From NCBI GenBank assembly GCA_020080175.1, contig JAGHQL010000125.1, positions 16,474 to 80,473 of the forward strand: a stretch of DNA of 64,000 nucleotides, in the 5' to 3' direction. The number at the start of each line of letters is the position of its first letter. The stretch's first letter is position 1. Under the pieces are notes generated by a model that saw nothing but the letters and a program-made list of their open reading frames with translations, was not told the DNA's origin and ran no database searches. Both the position numbers and the translations under genes were made by a program. This document shows, one piece after another, positions 35,210 through 48,546 of the stretch. Source of the stretch: Glutinoglossum americanum (Eukaryota > Ascomycota > Geoglossomycetes > Geoglossales > Geoglossaceae).

Positions 35210-37532
35210 TCAATCCGCAAGAGATATCAAGAAAGATCCTATCATGATGAAAAGGGAGGTAATGAATATGCTGACGCCAATCTTCGCACTTCTTGCAATA
35301 GGTGACTTGGTAACAATCGCCCAAATAATCGCAGCAAGGATCATGATGAACAAAAGGCAGCCCATGAGTCCAAACACGACCGCATACTCATCCTCATCGG
35401 TGGCACAGCACAACGCCACTATGGAGTACAAGCACGGTAGGATAACCGCCATGAACACCGATAGCGATACTTTCTTGCTGTGCGAAAAGTGGGGATTCCG
35501 GAAGATTCCCCAGATCCCCAGTGCCACAATGCCGAGCAGAACCACGAAGCCAAGCAGGAGCAACGCTTTCCTCCAAGGCTTCCAACTGCCCCCCATAATC
35601 ATCGCCCACGAAAGCAACACTAGCGGCAACGCAATTGCAAACCCAAACCCGACACTTGCTTTCTCGTCTTTGGATAGATGCGTCCTCGTCGCGACCGCCC
35701 AAATCCCCGCCACCATCATCGCCAACATGCACACGCATCCGGTAGTAATCAGAATGGCCCCCCCATAAGCCCTGAAAAAATAGCGGATAAGCATAACGCG
35801 GTAGTCGATGACACGGGACGGGCTTGAAGGATCAAGATTCTGGAGGTAGGACGGCCCGTGGGAAAGAGCGGAGGTGATCTCGTTGAAGTAGAGGGTTGTG
35901 TACGTGAAGAGGGTGACAAGCACAGAAGCGAGGATCCAGTTCCAGAGTTTGAGTTTGCTATTCCATTCCTGCTTACCTCGTTAGCTGCGTATTACCTATC
36001 TCTCATCTCTCTATACACTTTTAAAACAATCGCTAGTCGGGCGAGGGAGAAAAGGACTATTACTAACCACAATGTTCATCCCAAAAACACCTGCAGTCAG
36101 CGTCAGCGGAATGAAGAAAAATGCCAGGTTCGTCAACTTCGAGATCGTCTCCGCTTGCGCAATGGCCTTCTGACTCTCCACGATCCCCATTGTCGACATG
36201 ATAGCCATGAAGGTCGAGTCGATTCGCGTTTTCATGGTATCGATGTCAATCGCTAGCCTACTGAATTCTGATTTGAAGTCTTTGCAACCATGGATACCAT
36301 GTCCTCCGCTGCTGGTGGTGGTTATTTGTGATGTGTAGAGGCTGTCGTTGTTGATGATATATGCGATGGCGTTGACGTCGTGCCAAAGGAGTTTTCGCCA
36401 GAGCCCGAAGAAGACGCGCCAGTCTCCCAAGTGGCTGCGCAGAATGCCGTTGTCCGACATACTCTCGTCCACGTAGTCTAGCGCCGCTCGCAGCTTAGAC
36501 AGAATCTCGTTATGGTCGTCTAATACGAATTGGAGGAGAATGTCCCTGGTGATATCTATAGGGTTTCCTGCGAAGGCCTCAACAATGTTACCGCCACTGC
36601 TTACCCGAGCTTCGAGGGCGCTGAGGAAGCGGTCACGGCATCCTTGGAAGTCTTCGAAACGGGGTTCGCGAGATGGCTTGGCGGAATCCCCGCTGGATTT
36701 GTAGATTCGGTCTTCGATTGCAAATTGGGGCGGTATGTCGAACAAGATGATTCCTAGAATTAAGGAGTATTAGAGCTGAGGGCTTCTTGCTTGGGTGCTG
36801 CTTGCAGGAAATGTCACCGATGAAGCCGCCGTCAACCTCTTTGAAATAGTAAGACACACTCTCTCCCGCGGCCTGGTTCCTGTTCGTTTCTTTAACCTTT
36901 TCGACATTCCTCCGTTTCTTTCTCTTCGCGCGGGGGTTAACCGCCTTTGGAGAGCCATTCGATTCCGCAGGTCTCGATTCCAGGGGAGCGTAGGGACGGT
37001 AAACCCGTTCGACGTCTGAGTACCGGTCATGATCCTGACGTAATTCGTGCGGATCCACGATGTTATCCAGGTCCCAAGGCCGTTTCATAGCGATTCTGGC
37101 TTCAATTTTCCATTGGCGTGGGGTTTGCTCCACACAGCGGGGCCATTTTATGAAGCATTTTCGGAACTCGAGGTGGTCGGAGGTAAAGTCGTTGAGGTCA
37201 TGGAAATGGAAGAACTCTTTGCCAACGCCAATGTCCGGAACTTCCATGATCTCCTTGATGATCGGCTCCTTTGTGCCCTCCACGAGGTAAAGGCGGACTG
37301 TGACTCCGTCCTTGAGTTGGAGGGTCTCCGAACCTGGCTCGAACTTCCGTTCGGCAAACGAACCAGGCTGGAATTCCCAAACCACGACATCGGGTTTCGA
37401 TTGTAGTGTACTCGCCTTTGTAGGCTTGATTAAATTCTCGGTCGATTCGTTCTTCCCTCCGAGTCGATCCCCCAGCTCGATTGATTGGAACCGTCCGCCT
37501 TCTTGACTTTCGAGGTCTCCTCGCTTATCCAT
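35210..37532 (-). CDS. CorA-like membrane protein with extended multi-pass C-terminus
   Basis: Three exons (37532-36818, 36753-36068, 35968-35210) give 719 residues. The N-terminal 430 residues are soluble, with helices resembling fungal CorA-like proteins (KKLLWHDVNAIAYII-type region, then AQAETISKLTNLAFFFIPLTL as the first membrane helix). The CorA signature GMN is at about 463-465, immediately before the second intron; the second CorA helix is LWNWILASVLVTLFTYTT. CorA proteins are pentameric Mg2+ channels. Unusually, about 190 more residues follow with at least five membrane segments arranged as three related units: GIWAVATRTHLSKDEKASVGF, GIWGIFRNPHFSHSKKVSLSVF and IIWAIVTKSPIARSAKIGVSIF share an IW...S...K..VS.F pattern. 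The transport substrate cannot be told from sequence. Confidence 0.82.
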
Positions 37533-39068
37533 TGAAAGGAGTGCGTTCGGTAGTTAGTCAGTTACTTTCAATTTCCAGTGTCGGCAGATTCTCAAAGATA
37601 TTGGGTTAGAGAATGGGGGTCCGACTTCGTAGGGGTTATTCACATCCACGGCCAACAGCGGTTACGGCCTTGCCTTTATACCGGAGATCAATTGGGTCGT
37701 TATATGGTGACTTGAGCCGCAGTCTCACCAGCCAGAATGCCATGGATCACATAGGTCAAGCGCACCATACAAATCCAAAGGAGCCAAAAAAGCAAAGTCG
37801 ACGCCCTTTTTGAGCCCCGCCAAGAACTTGCGGCTCGGGTCGTTCATTCGCCATGACTGGGTCTTAGACGCTGAAATGGCGGGTTCGCCGACGTGGTGAC
37901 TTGTTCGCGGGGTTTTGACAAGGGTATGAGCTGAAAGACGTGGGAACTATATATGCTCCGAGTATGTAGGCTCCTCGATCGGGTAAATCGCCTTGCGTGA
38001 CCACCTCGCCGCTTTTCGTACCTAGTGACCTTCGAGGATAAACCCATCCCTACCCTTCCTTCCCTTCTCTCCCATCAATTCCTACATCTGTACTACACGT
38101 AGTCCTGATCCCCGCTATCGTTCATCGCATGATAGGCCTGAGGAGAAGAATGGTAGGGATCTTATAGCGGTTCGGTTCGGACGGCCAATGTGGGAAAAAG
38201 AGAGATATATTACTCGATTGAACAAGCTCTACCGCGGACTATGCCTGCCTAGGGCGACATCGCGAAAACAGGAACCTGAAAGAATGTTTATTGAGATAAA
38301 TTTCTAGAATACCACAATCTCGATATTTAACTAATTACCCTTCGAGGGTGCCCCTCTGCCTACCTTTTTTATCTTCTGATGGCATGACTAATGATTATGG
38401 GGGTCTATAGACCGCGATAACTCCATTCCTGGATGCAGATCCACCCACCCACTAGAATGTAATCATTAGTATATAGCACCTGGTACCGCCTGTTCCAGAA
38501 GTTCTAGAACCGGGTCTATTATTCTTTCCCCCTGCGTAACCCACACTTCGGTCAATATGGAAGAAACATTCAAAATATCCTGGGTGGGTTATTCAGCGCA
38601 TAGTGATTATTACGGTTACCACATAGCCTGTAGCGGTTGCAACCAGGGTCCGGTTATGAAAAGTAGGAAGGCTGGATATATCCAGTAACCGCTTACTTTC
38701 GTGCACCACATTCCTCGTCCCGCGCCGCTGATGCACCATCGCATAGCGTCGTACATTCTTCCCGCACGTGTTAGAGTCATTATCGCGATCCGATTGGCGC
38801 ACTATTCTTTGTTCACCGCTTTGAGTGGTGGCTTACCGGCTTTTGTTGCAGCTAGCCCGCACCAATAGGGTTAGCACTTCCCAAGACCTCCAAGACCAGC
38901 TCGCGGCTTGCTCTCGTGAGATTGATCATGCGGGACGACGTAACGAAGCTATTAGGACGCGTGCTTATCGTAGTACACCCTATTCACTGAAACATAAATA
39001 AATACCCTTATTCTCCCCTTGCCTCTTGTTTATGAGGAAGCAGGAAGCTATCCACAACCCTCTTTGCC
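37533..39068. other. Divergent spacer upstream of CorA-like and KHA1 genes
   Basis: Both flanking genes start away from this 1.5-kb stretch, so it holds two promoters. No further gene, RNA or repeat was recognised. Several short palindromic segments occur around 38500-38800, but none is convincing. Confidence 0.4.
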
Positions 39069-41982
39069 ATGTCGTCCCTAGCTTCTAAGGTCAGCAAGAC
39101 TGCGACTTCAGCAGCGAATGCTGCCACCAGGGCCCCGCCGCAAGGTGGGATTCTGGAAGGCGCGAATCCGTCGAAGTATAATCCGTCGAGTCCACTCACT
39201 CTGTTTATTATCCAGGTACTGTGCATGCTCTCACTCGTTTTTGCATTGGAGAATACTGTTCTCTAACAGGAGCTTGCAATGCCAGGCCGCCATAATAATT
39301 ATCTTCTGTCGCCTGCTCCACTACCCGCTGTCTAAAATCCGTCAACCCCGCGTGATAGCAGAGGTCATCGGTGGGATTCTGCTTGGTCCTTCAGTCATGG
39401 GCCGTATTCCTGGCTTCAAGGATGCAATATTCCCCGCTGCCTCTATGCCGGTACTCAATATGGCCGCCAACTTGGGCTTGGTACTCTTTCTGTTTCTAGT
39501 GGGGTTGGAAGTCAACTTACGGCTTTTTGTGAATAACTGGAGAGTGGCTCTTAGCGTTGGGCTTGCGGGTATGATAGTTCCTTTTGCCTTGGGGTGTGCA
39601 ATTGCGGTTGGGCTCTATCATGAGTTCTCGCATGAACCTGGAACTGTACCCGTCAGCTATGGGGTATTCATGCTCTTCGTCGGTGTAGCTATGGCTATCA
39701 CTGTAAGTACCTAGTGGCAAAGGTCTTGTGGGCACGACACTAATTTCCCTAGGCTTTCCCAGTACTTTGTCGTATCCTCACAGAGCTGAAGCTACTGGGA
39801 ACTGATGTCGGTGTCGTTGTCCTTGCAGCTGGAGTTGGGAATGACGTCACAGGTTGGGTTCTTTTGGCCCTTTGTGTGGCCTTGGTCAATGCAGGGTCAG
39901 GTCTTACAGCTCTCTGGGTCCTTTTGGTTTGCTCTGGCTATATCATATTCCTCGTCTATGCGATACGCCCATGTTTTCTCTGGCTGTTGAGGCGCACAGG
40001 TAGCATCCAAAACGGCCCGACACAGTCCGTAGTTGGCATAACGTTGCTGATGGTTCTTGGGTCTGCTTTCTTCACTAACGTTATTGGCGTCCATGCTATC
40101 TTTGGAGGTTTCCTAGTTGGCCTCATCTGCCCGCATGATGGAGGTTTCGCCATCAAACTAACCGAAAAGATTGAGGACTTGGTCAGTGTTCTCTTCTTGC
40201 CACTCTACTTTGCATTATCAGGCCTCAGCACAAACATTGCGTTGTTGGACACCAGTATGACATGGGCATACGTCATTGGAGTTATTGCCGTCGCGTTCGC
40301 TGGAAAGATTGTGGGCGGCACTCTGGCTGCACGGTTCAATAAGCTCGTGTGGAGAGAGAGTTTTACCATTGGAGTCTTGATGAGTTGTAAAGGCTTGGTC
40401 GAGTTGATTGTCCTGGTGGGTTAAGTGACCCTTCGTTTGTGGTTGCGGAAGCTAATGACTGTAGAATATTGGCCTCCAAGCCAAGATCCTTAGCACTCGC
40501 ACATTCACTATTTTCGTTGTCATGGCCCTGGTAACCACATTTGCAACTACTCCGCTGGTATCCGCCCTTTACCCTCCATGGTACCAAAAGAAGTTAGAGG
40601 CCTGGAAGCGTGGTGAGATCGACTGGGATGGAAATCCTTTGGACCCACATGGCAAGGCCGATGTTTCTGGGAAGCTTCAGAGCACTCAAGTCCGAAAGCT
40701 ACTAGTTTTCTTGAGACTTGATAGTCTCCCAAGTCTGTTCACGTTTATTACTCTACTAGGAGGGGATAGCTCATTGAGACTTAACAAAGTCCATCGGCTG
40801 AGATCTGAGGCTGAGACCGGGCCCATTCCCGAGGGCGATTCTGGGGAAGCATCACAAAAGTCTAGTATGGGTAATAAACCGAAGAGACCTCTTGAAGTTC
40901 ACGGCGTCCGCTTAATCGAGCTTACCGAGCGTACCTCCACGGTCATGAAAGTCTCGGAGGTAGACGAATTCGCAATACGAGACCCAGTGGTCAATGCGTT
41001 CCGGACATTTGGCCAACTGAATAACGTCGCCGTTTCGGCAGGGGTTGCCGTGGTACCTGAGAGTTCCTATGCCGAGACTATCACTGGAAAAGCTTCGGAT
41101 CTGTCTTCGGATCTGGTGATCATTCCCTGGAGCGAAACGGGCAGTATCTCTGATGCACTGTTGCCGGATAGCGCGGAGAATAGATACACCAGTGGGCCGC
41201 ATAACCAATTCATCCTTAACACGCTGGCGAATGCTACTTCAAACATTTCGATCTTTATCAATCGAGGTTTCGGTGGGCCATCTATCGAACCAATGCCGAG
41301 GACCCTAAGTCGAACCCTAAGTGCCCGTAGTTTGAAGGGTGGACATGAAATTACGTCGGCGCCTGTGGTAGACCGTAGTCACCATATCTTTTTCCCCTAC
41401 TTTGGAGGACCAGATGACAAGGTTGCTTTAAGATTCGTCCTGCAGTTGGCACAAAATGGCAATGTCACTGCGACCATCGCACATATACGCTCGCTCTCCC
41501 TGGTCTCAACCGAACCACCTCAATCTCCAGAGGTTGCTCCGGTGGCAGGAAGGAGAGGAAGTATCTCTCGCCAGGCCTCAGCGTCGCAAATACCTACGAC
41601 CACAATCACCCAGGCCGGTGCAGAGCGAGACGAAGCATTCTTCAAATCCCTCGCCGACTCCCTCCCTACCACACTCCAATCACGTGTCGTCTTCGAAACC
41701 ATTAATACCACCCGACCACTCCACTCTACGCTCGACCGTGCAAAGGCCGAAGTAGGACGAACCTCTATGAATGCCGGTGACCTCGTCATCGTGGGTCGTA
41801 GAACCCCGACACAAAATATTCGCGATGAGTTGATCTCTATGCTGGGCGAGCTGGGTCAACTGCCCGGCTCTGGATCTGAGACTCGAAAGAGTCTTGGTGA
41901 TGCGGCACAGGTAATGATTGTGGGGAAGGTTAAGGCTAGTGTCTTGGTTGTCCAAGCTGGACCTGGAGGCGTGGGGGATTAA
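39069..41982 (+). CDS. KHA1: K+/H+ antiporter of the Kha1 type (CPA2 family)
   Basis: Four exons (39069-39215, 39286-39702, 39753-40415, 40465-41982) give 914 residues; yeast Kha1 is of similar length. The N-terminal half has about 12 membrane helices with family motifs: QPRVIAEVIGGILLGPSVMGR, LFLVGLEVNLRLF, AFPVLCRILTELKLLGTDVG and AAGVGNDVTGWVLLAL (the conserved ND ion-binding pair), NVIGVHAIFGGFLVGLICP, LYFALSGLSTNI and MSCKGLVELIVLNIGLQAKI, the last spanning an intron. The hydrophilic C-terminal half (about 450-914) is the cytosolic regulatory region typical of fungal Kha1. The protein exchanges K+ for H+ in endomembranes, probably Golgi. All splice junctions fall between intact codons. 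Confidence 0.9.
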
Positions 41983-43387
41983 AGTGGATTCTGGTGGGTT
42001 TAATGGGTCTCTAATTAGGATTTCGTTTTCATGGTGACGAACGGACTGGATGTTGAGATGCATTTTCGATTACGCTTCACCGGAATCTCGGGGCTGTTCG
42101 CTTGCTTGGTAATGATGTTGATGCTCTTTTGATGTTCATACCCCTCGCTCTCCGTACTTATTGATTAGCTTTCGGTACACGAGTATCAAAACCGAATACT
42201 GCGAGATCCTAATGAAATAGGACAGTTCTTGTGTACTAAATTCAGCATGACAGCTGAAAATGAATCTTAATCTAGAATCACTTGACCATTCCCCCCTTCT
42301 GAGAAAAAAAAAATAACCTTGTGACCTTGAACTGTGGGACGAGGTGATCCGAAGCTATTTATGAAAGGGTTTACTCATGGCCATAGAAATAAACATATCA
42401 TGTTGCCTCACATTGCCTCCCACGGATATATATAGCAAGAAGGTATGTATTCATTTCATTCTCTCATGGCCTCCCAACCCACATCCACCAGCCATCTAGC
42501 CTAACCCCCAGCCTCGAACGAATACATACATACCCCACGACCCATACCTCCCCCCCACATCTCGCATTTCGAATCCCATCCACCCATAATCTCTAAAACA
42601 GAAGAAAAAGAGAAGGGAAGAAATGTACATACATAAAGACACACGTTCTTTTCTTTTTTGGTTTAATAAAAAGAAGAGAAAAAAAAAGAGGTGGATTTGT
42701 TTGTTTGTTTTCTGCCGAGACAGCGAGATAGAAAAGAGAACAAAGAGTTTAAAAAAGCCCCCCATACTGGTGGTCGGGTGGGCTAAGTACTCAAAACGAT
42801 GACTCCACCACAGTTAGCTCGTTAAGAACCGCGCATCTCCCAATGCGTACGTGCGTGTGCAAACTACAGTGAACTGAAATCCGTCCCTTGCCCTCATAAT
42901 CACCATGTCAGACGGATAACGGAGGAGTAAAAACTGAACCAAATAACAGACCAGACCAGCCACCCGAGGTAATTAACGAGCCATTCATGCAATTGTGCCA
43001 ACCCATAAGAAAAGCGCATGGCGGAGGAGGGAAAAATAAGGGATATAACCGCCGGGATGCAGTGGAGAGACGGAGGTATCATCTGGTAAAAACAGTTGTA
43101 GAAAAAGGAGCATAACTAAAGTATTGAGAGAAACCATGAATCGCCCATCATGCGATACCCTAAAGTAATGCAGCTTTAGGCATCCCCCTCTCCCTTGCGC
43201 ATACGTACATTTGGCCCAGCAACCCCTTCCTAAACCCAACCCCCTAGACTTTGCAAACTACTGACCTAGCTGCAGCAACCGCCAGGGCGGATAAGTTGCG
43301 ATCACAGTAAAATGCCAGAGGCTATTCCTGAAAGGATGCGAAAGTTTCAAATGGTTGTATGGAGAGGGTAATGATGGAGGAGGCCAG
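41983..43387. other. Convergent 3' spacer, KHA1 and SPT7
   Basis: Two 3' flanks face each other. The sequence is A/T- and CT-rich with A-runs near 42304-42312 and 42678-42690. No gene was recognised. Confidence 0.45.
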
Positions 43388-46300
43388 CTAAGCAGCAATG
43401 CTTTCGGGACTCATCATACCTACACCGCTGGTATCATCCTTCTCTGGCTCACTGAACTTGCCTGCATCCTGGGCAGAAGGGGGTGGAAGGGTTAATTTCA
43501 GCTTCGCCGCCATCTTCCCCTCCTTAACTCCCTCCTTTGCGTTTTCCTTATCCGCATCCCCGCCACCCTTAATGAGGTTCTCCACTTTCTTCTTCTTTTT
43601 TGCGTTACCTCCCTGTTCTTTGGCGGGGCGCTTGCGGGGACTTGTGATCTTGCCAGTGGGCGGGAGACGGGGTTTAGGGAACCGCTGTTTTTGAGGGAGA
43701 TCTTCATCTTCAACGAGGGGTTCGCCGTCCTTCTGAGCGTGGATCTTGGCAAGGAAGAAGTTTTGAACGAGGCCGATTTGGTTCTTGATGTTTTGGCGAG
43801 TAAGGGGTTCAAAGGGCGGTGGGGTTGGAAAGCAAGATAGTAATGTCGGTAGGGCGCTGTTTTCATGGTTAGCATTAGAATTGTCAGGAAAAGGCTATGA
43901 CGGACCTGGTGTTTTGAGCTTGGTAGTGGTTATGCATGCGACTCTGAAGCAGATGCAGCGGGACAGTGAAGGATGAAAGTCCGAATTCCTTATCAAGCCC
44001 TAGCTCCTTGAAGCCGAAGAAATCTTCGTTGATTTCATCGGCGAAGTCTCCACCCACAAACTGCTCGCTCCCATCGTTGAACGCATTTGAGCCATCGGCA
44101 CCTCCATCTGCAAGCGCAGGTCTCTGAAATGCAAAATATATGTCAGCCCACAACACCGCCACCCTGAAATAATTTCACCTACCAGAAGATCCTTCAAATG
44201 CGCCGTCATCCTCTCATGCATCACCCCAAGCTTGGCCCCCAGTCTATCGACGTCATCATTCACATAACTTTCCAGACTCTCGACGTCCAGGCCGTTTTCA
44301 TGCAGACAGTGTAGAATAATCTCCTCTTTTGTGAACATAGGCTTCCACTTCTTCTCCATGCCATTCATGCTAGAAGAAGTGGCGCCGGCAGCCGGGACAA
44401 GAGTGGATACCTTGGGTGCCTCGTGATATACTCCTAGAGTCCGGACTAGTTTTGTGAAAAAGTCGGCCGCGACGTCCGTGATAGCATCCAAGGCGGAGGG
44501 CTGGAATTCTTCAAAGCCAGCATGATACAAGATCTTGCCAACGGATCGTTGGAGTGCTGCGCGACAGACCCAAGGGGACATGATGGGGCCATCATCAGAC
44601 ACCACGTGAGGTGGAATGTCAGCTTCAACAAAAGGCTCAGGATTGTACTTTTGAAACTGATTGGTGTACATCTATAAAGACCCGTAATGTAAGCATAATT
44701 CTTCTGATTGCTGGGCTCAAGCGGATATCCTATACCTGTGACTGAAGTTGCATTTGCTTGATAACCCCAATCTTTGAGCAAATTTTCCTCGTCTCCTGCA
44801 TCTGGCGCATATTTGCCTCTATCTTCTTGGTCAAAGAACTTTGAGGGGACAAAAAGTGCCCCTTCGAGACCATCCTTAAGAACTCGCCGGAACCCTCAAC
44901 GACCTGGCCATCAGTGTCCTCGATCCATCGTAGCCGTTCGTGGAGTTCTGGGATTGCAGACAGAGGGTCGTAGTAATCCGGCAGCACCCTATCTTCCTCA
45001 CCTTCCATGCCCTCGGCAAGGGTCTCGGCACCCTGTTCAGCATTATCTCCATCCTTCTGTTCACCTGAATTCTTCTCTGCCGCAGCGCCCTCAGCAACAG
45101 CCTGCCTTTGCCTGCGCATCCATCGTCTCATTCCCGCCTTGGTTCGCAATAGCGCCGGCTCGTCACCATTCAGACGGTCTCCCTTGAACAAGCGGTGCCT
45201 CTCCGCAGCAACCAATGCTCTATCCTTTTTCGTCACGGTCTTCCAGATTCGGTACTCCAGGTCTTCATGCTCGATATCTTCTTGGGAACCAGGCAGACCA
45301 AACCCTAGCACCGTGCCAAAATCAACATCCATCACATCACTTCCAGGAGGACCGCTCCCAGGAGCGCCGTTTATGCCAGGGGTAAAAGTGCCTGTGCCGC
45401 CAGGAGGAGGGGTAGATAATCCGTTTTGACTGCCTTCGAAAGGAGGATTTGAATCTGCGCGTAGAACTTCGTTTTTCAGGTTACTTGAGCCGGAAGACCC
45501 TAGCGAATGTAACGAAGGCTTTGTTTCTGCGCCGGGCGTGCCTTCCACTATCGCCTGTTTTGCGGTGCGTGATTTACTAGCGCCCTTCTTAGCTTGCTTG
45601 CCGGGGGCTTTCCTGCCACGTGAGGACATTATGGGCTCTGGAGGGCGTTAATAAAGTATATCTTAAGGGTAAGGTATCCCGAATGTTCTACTGACCATCG
45701 TCACTCTCCTCTCCTCCGTCTATCTCGCCTTCTGCGTCACCAGCCTGCAATCTCCGTTCTTCAGCCTCTATTTCCGCCCGACTTCTTATAACAATGTCTG
45801 GTATCAGAGGCACAAGTTTCTCGGTCTCCTTTCTCATAGCTAAGGCATGTTTGCGCAGAAAGTGGCTGGGTTCCGCATTATACCTCAAACAATTTGCCCA
45901 GATGAGGTTGAGGTCATCGACGAACTCCTGCTTCGATTTGTATGCATGCTGCTTGAGCTTCTTCGTCATTGTACCAAGGTCCATGGGATTTTTGATAACT
46001 AGGACACCAAAACGTTAGCGAGCTGCTGATCCCTGAGCATTGTTGGGACTTATGGATAAAATCACGAACCATTGTAGTAGTCCGGAGCCTCTCTCTTGTT
46101 AACCCTACTCAGAAAAGCCGTCGAGTGCTCAGTGTGGGCTTTGAGCTCACTGAGAACCTTATCCGCCGCTTCGTATAGCTCCTCCTGACCGACTTTTTCT
46201 TCGTCCGCCCATTTACTCCGGTTTTTCCGTACCTCACTCATCAGATTCCTCAACTCCATATCTGACGCGCGCACTTTCTCTCTTTTTGCATCGATCCGCG

Positions 46301-47186
46301 CAATCAGATGCTTCAGCGTCAAGCTTGAGGCCCCTAGGTTAGCATTGCTGAGTTTGCCTTGCTGGCCATTAACCGCGGAGGTGACATGGGCATTGTTCGT
46401 GTTCGACCCGTTCCCGATCTCGGCGTCGACCTGCCGGTCCGACTCCTCAAGTTTCTGCTGCTCAAGCATAGCGTCACGGTCGTTTTCAAGTGTGTAAAAG
46501 ATGGTGTTAAAGCTGCGCTTGGCGGCCTCCTCAGCAGCCTTCTTGTCTTCTTCGAGCTTCTTGCGCATCTCCTCCGATGTCTTGCCTTGGTCAGGCGGTG
46601 AGGTAGATTTTGTACTTGTAGATGACTGTTTCGATAGTGATGCAGGCCTCGCAGGCGATAGGGTGTTGGTTGCACCGGCGGGAATAGTGATGGCCTTTTT
46701 GACCACCAGGGGCCCGGGAGCTGCTTCATCCTCTTCGTCATCATAATCATCATAATCATCCTCATCAATCGCCCTTGCCGGCTTCTTAGGCGCCACGTCT
46801 TCGCTGACAGCCTCGGCTACGCCGTTCACGTCTTGTACTGGTTCCCCGTCCTTGACTGCGGTTGCATTCCCACCTCCTTGCCCTTCATCACCTTTAAAGA
46901 GCGCGGCAATCCTGGCCTCGCTCCTCACGAACATCTCTCTAAACACCGCGACTTTGGCATCCTCCTCTACCCCCAACTCACCCTCCGTAGGTATACTTCC
47001 CTGCTCCGCGCCGCTCATACCCTCTGCCATTATATTGGGAGTTCTCGGCCTCGAGATATATCCATTTTGCGTGACAAGGCCGTGGTAGTGAGGCGCGTCT
47101 CCCCCATTCTCATATGGCAATCTTACATGAGGTGGAGGCAACCAAGGTTGGTGGTTGAGGTTGTGGTTGTTGGCAAAAGGCGACAT
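43388..47186 (-). CDS. SPT7: SAGA complex subunit Spt7 (bromodomain protein)
   Basis: Six exons (47186-46070, 45998-45696, 45637-44736, 44671-44183, 44123-43906, 43856-43388) give 1165 residues. A bromodomain at about 345-445 is assembled across the first intron ([19 protein letters not shown], then [22 protein letters not shown]). A histone-fold-like segment sits at about 805-860 ([22 protein letters not shown]). Near the end, [20 protein letters not shown] is the conserved Spt7 motif, followed by a lysine-rich tail. Spt7 scaffolds the SAGA histone acetyltransferase/coactivator and pairs with other histone-fold subunits. Start uncertain: an in-frame ATG at 47321 would add 45 basic residues that do not look conserved, so 47186 was preferred. 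It is divergent from the VanZ-like gene. Confidence 0.88.
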
Positions 47187-47685
47187 GGTGCTCACTCTTT
47201 CCTTGACCGATTTTGGCGACGCCCCTCTCCTCACAGCAAAGAAACGACCGAAGGCACGACCAGCCTCAGGGCGCTGCGACGATCTCGTAACCCGGTCGCA
47301 CAGGAGTGCAAGTCGGATCAAGTGAAATCTGACATGTCGGAGAATTAAGTAAAATGGTTTTTATCACAAACGGCGATGGATTGAGTGCGGTGGAGGATGA
47401 AATAGATCACTGTTCGCACTGCGTATTTGTTTCGCGAAACAGTGCTGGAGTCTCTTCCTGTCTCTCTCACGTCCGGGTTACCACGTGACTAGAAGTCAGC
47501 AGCGCCGGGTAGTCGACCGTTGCCTTTCAAGAGTTGACAACACCATGGAATAGATACAGCCAGACCATTGATGAACAATATTTCCACAAGCTCCATTACA
47601 AAGCACACAAATTCTAGCGGTAGATGCTATATCCTTAATGAAGCGCAAACCGTCGTAAGGTATTCACTCGCAATCCAACTTGGCC
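47187..47685. promoter_or_regulatory. Divergent promoter region, SPT7 and VanZ-like gene
   Basis: Both genes start outward from this 499-base stretch. A CACGTGAC site lies near 47482-47489. No other element is clear. If SPT7 starts at 47321 the shared region is shorter. Confidence 0.4.
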
Positions 47686-48546
47686 ATGCGCATTAGAATA
47701 CCCTTTGCAGGTCTGCTTCCAACTTTGCCCAAACCTTAACCCCACTCCACCGCTGGTATCATTTCAATGCTTACTCCTAATCCCCTCAAATAGTCTCTTT
47801 CGTCTTCCTCCTCCTAGTGCTAGCCTACCTAGGACTCTCCTCCGTTCAAAATACCCTCATCAATGACAAAGTATTACATTACATATGTTTCTTCGTTCTC
47901 ACAGTAAGCTCACCCTCTAACTATCTAAACAGCTTTGCGAACCTCCACTGACAACTCCAGCTATGCTTCTACTGGGTCCTCGACACCTCGCGGCGACGTA
48001 CTTTGAATTTTACACTCACAGTCTGTACCTTCATCCTTGGAATCGGCTCTGAAATCCTCCAAGGCATCATAAACGTATACCACCTACCTTAAGTTAAAAT
48101 ACCTGTAACCATCTAACCGTTCCGACCTCCAGAACGGCCGAACATTCGACCCATTCGACATCCTCTGTAATATCCTCGGCTCTCTCTCCGCTCTTGGCCT
48201 CTGTGCCTGGTACCACAAACGCATGCTTGAACGCAAACGCCTCGCACGGCACTACCACATGGTCGCCGGTTCCGACGAGGGTGAAGCTACTGACCTCGAG
48301 CTTGGCGAGCAGTCTTCATCTCAAAACCCACTACCAGCTACGTCAACAATGGAAGCCGAACTAGACAACTGGGATGAGCACGCCGAAGATGCTTGGGAAG
48401 AGGAGGGTGGAGACGAGCATGCGGAAGCTACAACTACGGAGGAGAGCGTCGGGAATAAGACCCCGGATAGCGGCAGCTTTGGAGACGTGGGATCTGGGGC
48501 TGGCGCTGACGAAGCAACGGAGACCGGTAATAAGCGGTTATATTAA
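47686..48546 (+). CDS. VanZ-like membrane protein
   Basis: Four exons (47686-47710, 47794-47903, 47961-48074, 48133-48546) give 220 residues. The first exon supplies only MRIRIPFA plus one base. Hydrophobic segments follow: SFVFLLLVLAYLGLSSVQNT, YICFFVLTLCFYWVLDTSRR, LTVCTFILGIGSEILQG and FDILCNILGSLSALGLCAWY. The pattern N-x-x-F-D-x-x-D/F-I-x-x-N-x-x-G with the preceding GSE-x-x-Q is that of VanZ-like proteins. In fungi this family is widespread but functionally unknown; the name comes from a bacterial teicoplanin-resistance gene and does not imply resistance here. The last 90 residues are an acidic cytosolic tail. Introns are 57-83 bases and all junctions are in frame. Confidence 0.8.

Noticed and set aside
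35244-35768. 174-codon plus-strand open frame
   Set aside because: Shadow of the membrane-rich last exon of the CorA-like gene on the other strand.
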